DNA of 64,000 nucleotides from Acanthaster planci (GCF_001949145.1 NW_019091371.1:1474831-1538830), one strand, 5' to 3'; counted from the first letter of the stretch, positions 22,000 to 33,300 are shown. The notes: generated by a model from the letters alone, not told the origin. A program made the numbers and translations.

Positions 22000-24550
22000 C
22001 TGGAAAGATTGCGGGGAAGTTTTTCAGGAGCCTTCAACATTCTGCCCCAGCACTCTTCCGCAGTTTTCCACATCTTTAGATGGACGACATTTGATATGAC
22101 TCAGTCCATGAGAATGATCCCCCTGCAAAACATCACTGAGATAACAAGAGGTAAATGTTGAAGGGGATTTCCAACATGCGGCCTTACATATGTCCGAAAT
22201 TTGGAAGCCTTTAAAATGAGCCCAGGTCTAATGGGCTGGTCTGAATTAACAAACTTAATAGCCGAGACCACCCACCAGGAAATAGTGTCTCTGGAGGTTG
22301 GACGGTGAGGCTTTGTAGATGTGATGAGCAATTGAGTCACTTGCTCTCGAATGTCCTTAGCCCGGTGGAGGTACCATTTGAGTGTCCGGACGGGGCACCA
22401 GAGTTTATCGGAGGAAGATGAGGCCAACGACCGGATGTCTGGGACGAAGATGTCCAGAGGTTGAAATAAGGGGTGTTTGGTTCTTGGTATTAAGGAAGCC
22501 AATCTCTGAGATCAAGCTGACCCTGTGAGGCTGCCATTGAATGTGGCCATCAGCAATCGATAGAGCTTTAATTTCACAGCCTCGCCGAGCAGTGACGACA
22601 GCTAGAAGAAAGGCCAGCTTAATACCTAAGTGAAGAAGGAAGGCGTGTTCCCCAGGTTGTAATGGGGGGGGCAGCCAAAAGTCGAAGGACATCACCCAGA
22701 CTCCATGAAGGAACGAGCCATCTGGTTGGGGGACATTCAATAAACGTGCTTCGAAGAAGATGATGGATTGCAGGGTTGTTAGAGATAGAGGATCCATCAG
22801 GAAAACCACCATGGATAGCCACCAGAGCCAAACAGTAGTTCATGATTGTTGAAATGAAGAGGCCAGACTGGAAGAGATGCATAAAGAACTCTGTTACGAG
22901 AGAGAGTTGTTTGGTCGGATTCACAGCATGCTCTTTACACTGGGAGTTGTACTGTCGAATGCGGCTGTCATAGATCTTTCTCGTTGACAGGTGTCTACCT
23001 GACAGTCAGACCGGCAGCGTGTTGAAAAAGCCTTGCCTGCTGAAATAATCATTGGACAATGTCCAACACATTAGGTGCAGATGAAACAAACAGCAGGTCG
23101 TGGCACTAGGGCAGTAACAGGGGAACATTGACCAGAAACCTCACGATGTGGGAAACGAAGGCTGTCTCGGCCAGTATGGTGCAATGAGAAGCACTCAGCA
23201 ACGCTCTTTCTCTATCTTTGACAACACCCTTGGGATCAGCGAAATGGAGGGAAAGACATAAACCAGGAGACCTTCCCAAGAGATGCGCAGAGCACTGGTC
23301 GCCCACGCTTGAGGGTGCAGAAATTTGGTGAAAAAGGTTGGGAGTTGAGCATTCAGATGAGATGCAAAGAGGTCTACATGTACGTGCAGCCTGCTCAGAA
23401 GAGGGCATGGACCACCTCTGACTGAAGAGTCCACTCTGTTGGGCGAAACCTGCCCAAAGAGCATTGGCCAGGTAGTTCTGTATCCTGGGAATGAGCTTGG
23501 CAAGTACCAGGACAGAATGACGCATGGACCACTGAAGCAGATCCCAGGCAAGTAGGCAAAGGGTAAGCTAGCGAGCGTCCCCTTGGCGATTGATGTAGGC
23601 GACAGCTGTAGCGTTGTCCCACTGAACCAGAACTGTCTTGCCTGTTAGGAGCAGGGAAGTCTGGAAACGACAGATATTGCTCAAAATCACCCAATGGGAA
23701 CTTAAAACCCAGCGCAAGTGGACACCTGAAGTCCACCACTTGGCCTTCATCAGTCTGTCCATAGCGTCCACACAAGAACGATCGAGGGGAAACTCTGGGA
23801 AGAGGGGGGAAGACCAGGACCAGAAGCAAAACCCACACTACAACTGACATCCAACGCTGGATGATATGACCCTGGAGGGTGGAAAGTGCCCTGAATTGCC
23901 CAAACAGGTCAGGGGTGGAGAATAAGGCTTCGAATCCGGATGTGTAGTAGCCGAAGTAGGATGCAGATATCACTGCACAAGTTCTGGAATGGACTCAGTC
24001 GAGGGAAGCTAGAGTCTTTCAAGATACAATGTTTCTTTTTCTAAAATGAAGAATGATGTGAGAAAGATAACCCCCCCCCAAAAAAATTGGTGTTTCTTCC
24101 CTCAGGAATTCCCTGATTTAGACCATTGGGAAGAGGATTGGCCGGAAGGGGAATCAAGCTGTGTGTCCGCAGAAATAGAAGGAGGCCATTAACCCCGGTA
24201 ACGAAGCAAGCCTGGGATCAGGCTGTGTGTCTGCAGGAAGCGGGTCAGAAATAGGAGGACGAAAGCCCTGATGATGAAGCAGGCAAAGGTTGGGGGGGCG
24301 GTGATAGAGAGGGGCTGGAGAGGCCAACGTGAAGTCCAACCAGGTACTGTAACTGATACCAAATCCTGGGCTGATCAGGGGTGGGACGAGCCCTCTGATT
24401 TCTTGATCACCGAACCCGAATGAGAAGTCATTATCAAGGGTTGGTGACAGGGAAAAATCCCCAGAAAGGCAAGCAGGCTAATTCCGATCAGCCGCAGCCG
24501 ATGTATGCCCGCTAAACACCATCCACGTAGAGTATAACAACTACTACACA
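22000..24550 (-). mobile_element. DIRS-like retrotransposon copy 3 (RNase H + tyrosine recombinase)
   Basis: RNase H remnants at 23,106-23,973 include VQWDNATAVAYINRQGD, TEWTLQS and VDLFASHLNAQLPTFF. The recombinase N-terminal and core parts follow: ISTIMNYCLALVAIHGGFPD at about 22,800-22,870, and FLLAVVTARRGCEIKALSI at about 22,550-22,620. The final HxxR and Tyr region is not recognisable near 22,101. The 24,000-24,500 part may be 5' leader or ORF1 relic. A CCACGTAGAGT word at 24,523 resembles the terminal repeat at 21,226. Confidence 0.75.
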
Positions 24551-24970
24551 AGGTACGTAACATGCAACGCGAGTGGGCAGGGCTACCGCCAAACACTGCG
24601 ACTATCAAGAGGAGCAGTCTGGACTACAGCGCAGTGAATAATCAAGGTGCTGTTGTGTATCGCCAACTTGCTAATTGTGTACTGCTAAATTGAGCCGGTG
24701 TAGCCCAACTGGACCAGCAGCACACTCCGGCTGTGGGCGGGTTCGGACACACTCTTGACTGTTGGGTTGGGGCAGAGACGGGTTGGCAGAAGACCTCGGA
24801 GGAAGCCCGTAGGCAAGCATTACAGTGGCAGGGACAACCAACCAATGCCATGACTGCTCGTGAGATGCTAAGCCAAAGCGAGTCACTCGTACCACTCATA
24901 TGGCAGACTCGCTTACACCTCAGACGGCCAGTAGAGGGGCGTAGATGGGCCAGAGGTTGCAGTATTACAC
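24551..24970. other. Unassigned GC-richer segment
   Basis: Higher GC than its surroundings. A plus frame at 24,733-24,996 and minus frames at 24,642-24,899 overlap and match no family I know. It may be leader of the adjacent DIRS copy. Confidence 0.3.
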
Positions 24971-24974
24971 TCTT

Positions 24975-25385
24975 ATTGTATAATACAGTAGTTTGATTCC
25001 TTCATATATTAATTACGGAATTCCAGCATTTGGCAACACACATAAACAAATCATCAATAGAGTTCTTCTCCCAAAAAGAGCTGTTTGCATTATCTCAAAC
25101 TCGGATTACCTGGCTCATACAGATCCACTGTTTAGTCAGTATGAACTTCTAAAAGTTGATGACACCTTTTTCAGCTTGGTGTTTTCATGTATATGTTCCT
25201 AAGGAAGATGTACCCCAATGTTTTCAAAGAAATGATAAATTCCATTCTTACTAGACAAGCCAATCACCATCACATACCTGATACTCAAATGACATTGGGA
25301 CAAAAATTCATAACATTCAATGGCCCAAAATTATGGAATTCAATCTACAGAACAACTGTCAACCTTCAAGAAGCAACATAAAAGC
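24975..25385 (+). pseudogene. LINE reverse transcriptase C-terminal fragment
   Basis: Two frames joined by a shift read SYINYGIPAFGNTHKQIINR, then KRAVCIISNSDYLAHTDPLF and LLKVDDTF, then TFNGPKLWNSIYRT. This is the conserved C-terminal region of CR1/jockey-like LINE enzymes (Y..YGI..WGN...KRAVR.I....HT.PLF..L.ILK..D, then GP.LWN). It may be the remaining 3' part of the element whose RT start is at 18,341-18,510, with the DIRS block between them. Confidence 0.75.
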
Positions 25386-25389
25386 TTTC

Positions 25390-26700
25390 CTTGTAAATCA
25401 ATATTCGAGCTAGAATTTCAATGTATACACATTTTCTCTCGCTGGAATTCCCGTTTGATCTTGATTTGGTAATCTTAAAAATTCATGAAAACCTTGTATC
25501 TGTCTTTTACTCTTCATTATTCTATGTATTAAATGATTGATATATCTCCTTAGACATTATAAAAGGCAACAATTTTATTAATGATTTCTTAAAATCTCTA
25601 ACTTATCTAATTTATTGAAATTTGTTTAAAGGGTTCCGATTCTCAGCAAGCTTTGCTTCCTATGGGAGCCCTCCACATTTGTATTATTTAAATATTTTCT
25701 TCTTCTACACACAATATATCCAATATTTGTCGTATGTGGAAATAAAATGGGATTGAGACAGAGAATGCTCCATTAAACTCAACTTTACCTTGAAGAATGT
25801 CACCTCTTAAACATTATTCTTTCTGTTGCAAGAATGTGAAGCCTTCATTATTTGTGTTATACAACTGCTGAATAAATCCTCGGCATCTGTTTGGTACATT
25901 AGCATATAGTACCACCTTCAAAACACTATAAATAATATACAGTTTACTCTCCCCTTGGGACTTTCTAAATTAGCTCGTATTATCCGGACCTCGTCTTATG
26001 AGAAAGCTGCCGTCCTGCTCGATGTATGTATCACCAATTGACTGTAGGTATAAAAGCGTACATGTGTACAAGTATGCATAACTTGTTGTTAAAGGGAATG
26101 TACGTTTGTTACATGAATTTGATTTCAAAAAAGTTTGTTTATGAAAGTGAGATACAGATTCGGAGCGACACGTCCCCGGCCCCACACGCTGTGATGATAT
26201 CCACATGCACGCACATAACGTAAGTACATTAACCTTTTAGTTAGTAACCAACACCAGAGTTGTGCTTGTTGCACATAAAAATGTGAGGAAACCAGCTATT
26301 GGTGGTGTAACAGCAGAGGGCGAATATTGGCTTTTACTTTGGAAAGGCATGTGGGTTTGGTGGAAAATTCTTAGCGAGGGATACACTGTTTTCTTCAAAA
26401 CTTGTGGTTGTTATTTTCTTAAACATTTTTGGACTGAAATCACGGTTTTAGTCATGATTTTATTAAATTGAGAATTTATAGAAATTTCAAAATTGGAAGG
26501 GGTGAAGTTTTCATGTTACGGTGGGGAGCAGGTAACGATTTTTAGATGGAGGGTGGGCCGTTTTTGGGCCGGGTGTTTGGTTACAGAGCACAATTTTTAT
26601 TAGTTTCCTGGTGGGACTTTGGTCTTGGGGAGTTTTTTTGGGGTGGGGGAATCAAACAAAAGATTTCTTTTGTTCACCAATGTCCTAAATACCATAGCAC
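25390..26700. other. No gene recognised
   Basis: AT-rich intronic DNA. A GCTCGTATTATCCGGACC-like segment at 25,973-26,000 resembles the ends of the repeat at 26,720-27,105. No coding sequence is recognised. Confidence 0.4.
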
Positions 26701-26719
26701 TTTTGGCACTCGCTTGTGT

Positions 26720-27105
26720 TCAGGCGGTACGAGAGCCGCCACAGAGAATTTCTACGTTGGGTACGGGAACCACAAATGCCCATTGCAGCACTGGACAAAA
26801 ACGGCTCAATTCGGTGAGGGAAACCACAGCGCTGTTCTACCGTACACGCATAAATTACGGAAACGCCTTTCAAAATTGAATGGATTGGCTGATTGACAAG
26901 TTGCCGTCAAAAAAGCTTGTGCTAAATAGACAGATAACGATAGATTTGCACTAGGCCAGCGCACAAAAATGCTCGTCTTAACCGAAATCTCATAACATCT
27001 GAGCTCGTATCACACATTTTTTTCCCTCATAGGAATGTGCACAATTCAGTCAGGACTGGCAAATATATGTACCGGTATGCTCGTCTAAACCGGGGTCTCG
27101 TCTCA
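26720..27105 (-). mobile_element. pogo-like MITE, copy A
   Basis: On the minus strand it starts GAGCTCGGGTGAGACGAGAC and contains GTGCACATTCCTATGAGG and GGCAACTTGTCAATCAGCCA. It aligns over nearly 400 bp with 59,700-60,075, which lies in the opposite orientation in the window. Clusters of ACGAG/CGAGC near one end resemble pogo/Tigger-type MITEs. No transposase is present. Confidence 0.65.
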
Positions 27106-27177
27106 CCCGAGCTCAAATTACTGAGAGTGTATAAGTTTCTATGAGTCTGACACATAACAATAGAATCTAATTCTTAC

Positions 27178-27426
27178 CAAGTGTTGTGTTGTCTTGAAAT
27201 GGGCAGGGAGATGCATAACCCATGTCCAGGCTCTCCACAATATTCCTCACCAAGCTATAACCATTGCTATGGATACCTGATGATGCAATACCAATAACAG
27301 CATCCCCAACTGTTATGTCTGCTGTGAATGGAAGGGTTTGCTGCCTTTCAACTGCACCAACACAGAAGCCAGCCAAGTCATATTCCCCTACTTCATATAA
27401 ACCAGGCATCTCAGCTGTCTCCCCTC
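27178..27426 (-). CDS. GART: GART exon: AIRS domain, third part
   Basis: The first split codon completes the Gly of GGETAEMPG, followed by the [20 protein letters not shown] stretch and [16 protein letters not shown]. These are conserved AIRS segments: GGETAEMP, and the GIASSGxHSNGxSLVR loop. The acceptor is GTTTTCAG and the donor is CTTG followed by GTAAGAA. The exon leaves one base of a Gly codon that the next exon completes. It is separated from the previous exon by a 24.3-kb intron loaded with transposons. A repeat with a second, inverted copy near 59.7-60.1 kb ends only about 70 bp from its donor side. Confidence 0.95.
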
Positions 27427-27754
27427 CTGAAAACAAACCACATAACAACCAAATGGAGTGATAATCATCAGTTGAAAGATAAAACATGTAACATTTCCAA
27501 GTTACAAATCAAGAGCCCATGCCTTTACATTGTCAGGCATATACAGCACAGTCACTACAGTGGTCACTACAGAGGCTATTGTGATACGTTAATCATACAG
27601 CAGCTTTTTTAAAGTTAGCATTTGTGCGTGTCTAACTATCAGAAAATTAAGAGTTTGATTAAATGACACTGCTAATAACTTAACCTGGTTTTCTATTTAT
27701 ACCTTGGTTTACTCCCCACCTTTGAAAAAAATATATTGAAGCATCATAGGTGAC

Positions 27755-27960
27755 ATTTCGGGTAATGTCCTGATTACTTAATCGTGGGTTACGTGACATC
27801 ATCTTGAAAGTGCACATTTAAAGGTCCTGTAACTAGACTACTGTAGACCAAAATGGGTTCATAGTTAGCATGCTAGTTACATGTAGGTAGACCAGGATGC
27901 TGGTAGACTGGGATACCAGTAGACAAGGATGTGTTAAGGGTATGATGATGTCATGATGAC
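27755..27960. repeat. Dispersed repeat, also at 36,340 and 37,255
   Basis: Shared words are GTGACATCATCTTGAAAGTG-like, then TTTAA and CCTGTAAC, and (here and at 37,255) GGGTTCAT followed by TAG. Three diverged copies within 10 kb suggest one repeat family, unclassified. Confidence 0.5.
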
Positions 27961-28560
27961 ATTATGTCATCCAATATATTTTTGTGACTTTTATAGTTTT
28001 CTGCAAATTTCATCTGCAAGTCTTCTTGTACTCATTTTTTCACTTTACATAATTTACAGCACATGCCTACATGGTAAGTGTAATTTTTTTCAAAACTCAA
28101 AAATGCAGAAAAGCCCTATGTTCTGTTGCAAACAAATACGGTTGCTTTGATTTTTCTTCTCTTTTGCTTCAATCTCAAACACCGTTCCCTTTGTAAACCT
28201 TTTTTTCTGCATGGGACTTTAGTCCCTTTGCAAGTTGGTATCTTCATGGAGGAAGGACACAGAAGGAGTTGAACTGACGGGGCTCTAAAATCTGAGCAAT
28301 CACTGCTTTCTAGCAAACCCGGCATGTCCATAGCTGGAGAGAAGCAAGTGCTTGCTTTAAACCATCCATTTTGCAACCATGAGACCTTGTACCCTACCAT
28401 CATTGCTGCAATTCTTTGCTGGTAATATGCATCCTTAAAACTTTGTATATACTGAAGGACAGGAAATTAAATATTCATGTACATGTATTTGTTAGTGCTT
28501 GGTATGATCTCACATCATCAAATTAAATGCTTGTGCAGTTGCTTGTGCAGTTGCCCTTTC

Positions 28561-28830
28561 CAGGGTCCCTGCACCTGAAGGAGAATTAAATTCCATGACT
28601 TTTCCATGACTTTTCCATGACCACATTATGAAATCCATGACCCAATAATGCAATTTCTTGGACTATTTGGACTTTCAAAGCTGCAAATAAAATCACATAT
28701 TTTATGCATTTATTTCTGATACTAAAAATCACACACAGTATTTGAAACTTTCATGACTTTTCCAAGACTTTTGTCAGTTCAACAAAATTCCACTACTTTT
28801 CTAGGACTTTTCCAGGCCGCAGGAACCCTG
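28561..28830. mobile_element. hAT-like MITE (CAGGGTNCCTGC ends)
   Basis: The left end CAGGGTCCCTGCACCTG mirrors the right end, whose complement is CAGGGTTCCTGCGGCCTG. Inside are CATGACTTTTCCATGAC runs and their complements. The 270-bp length, lack of coding sequence and CAGGG ends fit a hAT-derived MITE. The flanking 8-mers are only partly alike (GCCCTTTC and CCTTCCTG), so the target duplication has decayed or my limits are off. Confidence 0.7.
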
Positions 28831-28984
28831 CCTTCCTGAACACTTCTGGAGTTATTTTGGGAAAAAATAGCCAAGTTGTTTATGTTTTATTTGAATCATT
28901 TTATTGTGGCATTTATACAACAGTGTATTTCTGAGATCTCATAATAACTCATTGTGATGAAATAGCACATTTTGTTTGTTATTA

Positions 28985-29165
28985 ACCAGAGTTGTAATGA
29001 CTCAAGTCAACAACTTGACTTGAGTCTGACTCAAGTTACAAGTTTTGGCTACTTAACTTGAACCCTGACGGATAAATGACTCGACTTGAGTCTCTCTGAC
29101 CAAATGACTCGACACGAACCTCTCATGGAGACTCGACTTGAGTACAAGCTTTTAACATTCGAGTA
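28985..29165. repeat. ACTCGACTTGAGT-rich repeat
   Basis: Several inverted and direct copies of ACTC(A/G)ACTTGAGT occur in 180 bp, starting near AGTTGTAATGACTCAAGTC. This pattern is typical of one end of a hAT-type repeat found in many animals. The second end was not seen. Confidence 0.5.
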
Positions 29166-31329
29166 AAAAAAATTAATTAAAAGCAAAATTTTTGTCGGCT
29201 AGATACATGTACGTGTCACCCTAATTTTTTCAGTAAGTCTAAATGAAAATGAGCTTATGAGCTGTGTGCATGCCGTGTAGCAACCATATACCCAAAACTT
29301 TTACCACTTGCAGTGGTAAAGCGAGCGAGGAACGGGAACGAGGTTGTGCTGAGAAAACAACGTAGTCTGGTTCCTTTTGTTTGACGTCGTGTTACAGCAT
29401 CAGTAATAAGTCCAGTGTCCAAGCAAATAGCGCAAGCACTTTGTTATTATGAAAAAAAAATCGGCGTCGTCATCCAAGATTTGTGCCATCAATTGTGAGT
29501 AAAATTGGATCTTACTTTTGTTTAAAAGTTGTTTAAAGAATTTTCACAAAAACTCAGGAAAGGTAATAGATATAAATGTACAGTATACGGAACCTGTGGC
29601 TGTGCAGTCAGAAGAGTTACACTGTCAGTTTCACTGTCATGACTGTCACAGAATTCATGCTTACTATGCCACTGATATTGGTTTTCAATGTTTTATTTCT
29701 TCCAATTCATAGATGCAATCATTCAATTTGCGGATTAGGGCACATGGGGGAAGAAGCGATCCCAAGATGGGGGTGCTTCCACAAGCGCTGCTCCGCTGCC
29801 TTCAAAGGAAAAAACACAAAATTGGAGAGATCATGTGAAACGAAAAAACACTGAGAAGTACGAGAAGATGAACAATGATACTAAGATATACAGTAGGTAC
29901 TACCAACTGCCACAGCCGAGGAAAAGCTGAAGAGAAATCTAACAAAAAAAGAAAGAGAAGAGGCTGAGATGTGGTATAAAAGAAAACAACGTAACAATGA
30001 AACTTCCAGGAAGAGGATGGCTAAGATGAATGCTGGAAAAAGAGCAGCGGAGAATGGTAAACCTAAAAAGTCATGACGAGAAGGGAATATGAGAAAAAAA
30101 AAGCTTACGAAACTGAGAGGAAGCAAAAATATTGTGCTAAGAAAAGTGCGGCAGAGGTGGCTGAGATTAACAAGAAAAGACGAGAGAAATATATGTCTCT
30201 GAGAAAATGCAGATTCAAGAAATGGAAAGAAAGGTGAAAGATGAAACAGAAGTTGAAAGATCAGGAGGAACAATTGAATGCAAGGGAGAGTTGCTAGAAC
30301 AGAACACAAGGTTACAAAACAGAAATAATGATTTAGGTGAAGACTGCCAGGAGAAAGAGCCTTCAACGTGATAGAAAAGCTATGCCACAGCAGACGTCGC
30401 ATTTTATTTCCACAACAATTGACCTAGTAGAGAAAGCTTCACCAAGGAAAGCTGAAGGACTAAAAAAGGCAGGAATAACAGGTAGAAATCCATTACAAGA
30501 GGGAGTAATGGAAGCCATTGACGATGTCCTTTCAGGACCAAGAAATTCTGCAAAATGGAAGTATATGGCCATGTCTCTCAGTACCATGAAAAAGTGTTTA
30601 AAACCAAGCAACAAAGGAAGGCTGCAAGACACTTTGGTTGTAGCCGCGAACTTCTGCAAAGAGCAAGGAAACAATCAGCTGGCCAAAGTGGTATCTCACT
30701 GGAAAGGATTAAACTCATCAAAAATTTCTCCCAAGAAAACTCAAATCCTTCGCCTAATAAAAGGTTAGTAAGCAAAAAGCTACAAACCAACAAATGTAAT
30801 GGAATCAACCATAGCAGATCTGTACAAGCAAATCACATCCAGATGAGCCACTAAGTGCAGGGATCTTCTATAGTCTCAGACCCAAAAATGTAAAAACTAA
30901 AGCACAATTCAAGTATGTTGGCTGTCTCTGTGAATACTGCGAAAATGTAAATCTCCAATTAGAAGCAGTCAACAGCATCCACAAAGGAACTTTTAAAGAT
31001 GGCTACAATGTTGTCAGAACAAAAATGTGCCCAAAGCCACCAGGATGCGACTTTCACATCCCTCGTGTATCACAAGAATATGTAGTTAATGTGGTGTTGA
31101 TAAAATGCATGAAAGACTTCATCCCATTCTTGCAGACCCTAACAAAAGCATCAAGTGGAAACGATGGACAGTCGTGACAACAATATGTTTCACCAGTAAG
31201 GGAACGAAGCAAGTCAAGAAATGAAAGCCTGTCGAAAAACAGGGAACTGTAATGGATTTGGTAACAGAGCTCAAGACTGAGATTCACCCATTCAGTGAGC
31301 ACTTATTCAACAAAGACTGGCAGAATTCT

Positions 31330-32144
31330 CAAGAAAAAATCTGCTCAAGAAGCTGCATATGGATGAGGTGTTGGGGTCTACGATTTCGCCAAAAATTTCA
31401 AATGCGAACACCAACGTGAAGTACAAAGTGCTAACTACTCCCATGATTTGGCGACAGTACATCCTGTCATCACCTATTACTCCTGTCCCAAATGTTTGAA
31501 ACCAGTGAGGGAAAGTATCATAATCGTTAGCGATGATTTGACCCATGACTACCATCTTGTTAATACTTTTCATAGAAAAGTTACCAACCATTTGACTGCA
31601 AAAAAGAGGCTTGGTAATAACAACGTTTTATCGGTTCTCAGACGGTTGTAGCAGCCAGTACAAAAGTAAGTGGCCGATTTCAGATATCAGTTATGCAAGA
31701 GAAGATTTTGGGCACATCATCTACCACAACTATTCAGGCACCAGACATGGCAAAGGTGCCAGCGATGGGGAAAGCGGAGTGGTAAAGAGAAAAGCAGCAG
31801 AAGCTGTGAAAACTGGAACAGCCATCATTAGCACCCCAAAGCAATTGTATGGTTATCTTGAAGGCAATGTCACAAAAGATGCTACCAAGGACCAATGTTG
31901 CTCTTCATTTTGGAGATCTGTTCTTTTTGTGAAGCATGATGAAGTTTTGCGAGAGTGGCAAGACAGGGCACTAAGAACAGTCCCTGGAACAAGGAAGTTG
32001 CACTGCATCAGGAGCGTAAAGGAAGGGAAAGTTTAAACACGGAATCTCTCTGTGATTCATGTCTTGGAGGATGTGGTGACAAATGTGTAAATGCAGCATA
32101 TGTACACCCTTGGAAGGAGGTTAAACTTATAAACAGAAAAACAG
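31330..32144 (+). pseudogene. DDE-like catalytic core exon of the transposase-like gene
   Basis: The frame at about 31,340-31,648 contains LGVYDFAKNFKCEHQREVQS and VITYYSCPKCLKPV with a CxxC pair, then IIIVSDDLTHDYHLV. After a shift, 31,611-32,036 reads FYRFSDGCSSQYKSKWPISD, then GTRHGKGASDGESGVVKRKA. After a further stop and shift, SCLGGCGDKCVNAAYVHPWK runs to a donor after ACAG at 32,144. Candidate metal-binding acids are in YDFAKNF, FSDGC and GASDGE. The donor leaves one base, matching the phase of the next exon. Confidence 0.65.
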
Positions 32145-32439
32145 GTTAAGTGAATTTTGTTATGCATGACCAAAAAATGTGCAAGCCTGACAGAACATGC
32201 TGAAGACCCTTAAGTTATCAAATGTTTGAATGCAGTCCCTAAATTATGTAAGTTTACCTTGTTTTGGAGTCTGACAAAATGAAATAGTAAAATATAACAA
32301 GTATAAAATATTTTAGAAGCAAAACCTATCACGTAAAAGGTACAATGTCAGTTTTTAAACAATACTTTAAAATGTAAATAGCAAATAACACCAGAAACCG
32401 ACCATATTTTTATTGTCACTTTTATTTCTTTTTTCACAG

Positions 32440-32589
32440 TAACATCAGAAATAGATTCCACCCACCCTGCAGGAGGAGCAGATACTGCCCACCCTACAGG
32501 AGAAGTCGATACTGCCCACCCCACAGGAAAAGTAGGTTCTGCCCAGCTAACAGGAGTGATTGTAGAACCTCCACATTATGATATCAAAG
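32440..32589 (+). CDS. Transposase-like gene, exon with 9-residue repeats
   Basis: The exon lies between the acceptor TTTTTCACAG and the donor AAAG followed by GTACGC. It encodes TSEIDS, then HPAGGADTA, HPTGEVDTA, HPTGKVGSA and a partial fourth unit. The unit is 27 bp at the DNA level (from 32,463). Both splice phases fit the neighbouring exons. The repeats look like a flexible linker grown by unit duplication. Confidence 0.6.
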
Positions 32590-32774
32590 GTACGCATAAT
32601 ATTTTGAGCAAAGTGTTACATGTATGTAGTCAATTAGTGTTTATTAAATATGCCAAAATGTTGGGAAATTCAATTATTACCTTAGTAATGAAGACATGAA
32701 TGGTAATTTGGTTCTCTCCACCAATGTACAAATCAAATGCCCTGTCTTCTATGATTACTTTCTAATTTTAACAG

Positions 32775-32878
32775 GTGGAGCCACTTCGCTAACAACCATT
32801 GGTGTACAAGATTTTGTTGCAGTAAGGGTAACGAGTACTGGAAGAAAAGTAAGATCAGACGAATTACATATAAAGCAG
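32775..32878 (+). CDS. Transposase-like gene, third-last visible exon segment
   Basis: The acceptor TTTTAACAG and the donor CAG followed by GTAATT bound a frame reading GATSLTTIGVQDFVAVRVTS, then GRKVRSDELHIKQ. The first two bases complete a Gly codon from the preceding exon and the end is phase 0. DFVAVRVTS resembles a small beta-rich C-terminal domain seen in the same unnamed protein family (QDFVAV...). Confidence 0.6.
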
Positions 32879-33078
32879 GTAATTATGTTTTACTAGCTAC
32901 ATGCACATCATGAACTGAATTGCTAAAAGGGAAAATAGAAACTGTGCCTATTGGATTGAAAAGTCTCAAGTGTAGTTGATACATATTGATTAGCTAAATT
33001 TATATATCATGGTAACGAAGTGGCATGTCCATAATGAAATTCATATTGCACTGTTTCCTTTGTCAATCCAAATCGCAG

Positions 33079-33300
33079 GTTGCAGCTTTACCACAAGATG
33101 GGTCATACAATACCTTGTACATGATCAAAGCAAAGGGTAGCAACCAATACACCTGGCCGCAGGGTGATGAAGTATTTTTTCTACACACTATCACCGACGT
33201 TGTTGCGAAGCTTGATGCACCAGAACCTGTTGCTGTTGGGTCATGCTTGTTTTTTAAATTTAACTTGAAAGATGCTGAAGAACTTTACAATGCAAAGTAA
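33079..33300 (+). CDS. Transposase-like gene, last exon with stop
   Basis: After the acceptor AAATCGCAG the frame reads VAALPQDGSYNTLYMIKAKG, then TWPQGDEVFFLHTITDVVAK and ends FNLKDAEELYNAK with TAA at 33,298-33,300. It continues in phase with the previous exon without any break. That the last three exons are intact and spliceable, while the catalytic exon is broken, is notable. Confidence 0.6.
   Translation, partial: VAALPQDGSYNTLYMIKAKGSNQYTWPQGDEVFFLHTITDVVAKLDAPEPVAVGSCLFFKFNLKDAEELYNAK

Larger units (their letters stand above)
29745..33300 (+). pseudogene. Decayed multi-exon DDE-transposase-like gene, unnamed family
   Basis: In order: a basic N-terminal part (WRDHVKRKNTEKYEKM), two Lys/Arg-rich stretches (about 29,930-30,230), a coiled-coil-like segment (LKDQEEQLNARES), and a helix-turn-helix-like region (RKAARHFGCSRELLQRAR). 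Then follow a Cys-rich part (GCLCEYCENVNLQLEAVN, with MCPKPPGCDFH), a catalytic-type core (EVLGVYDFAKNFKC, YYSCPKCLKPV, FSDGCSSQYK, HGKGASDGESGVVKRKAAEA) and a tail of three small exons. The first six parts need about eight frame changes or stop readthroughs. I recognise the pattern from unnamed proteins of marine invertebrates and infer a transposase from the conserved acidic motifs. It lies antisense inside a GART intron. Confidence 0.65.

Noticed and set aside
28116-28403. 95-codon minus-strand frame with Cys and basic residues
   Set aside because: No recognisable domain; I could not assign it to a gene or a transposon.
29881-30402. 173-codon minus-strand frame, very hydrophobic (looks like a membrane protein)
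   Set aside because: It is the complement of the Lys/Glu-rich plus-strand region of the transposase-like gene; AAG/GAA codons read backwards give Leu and Phe.
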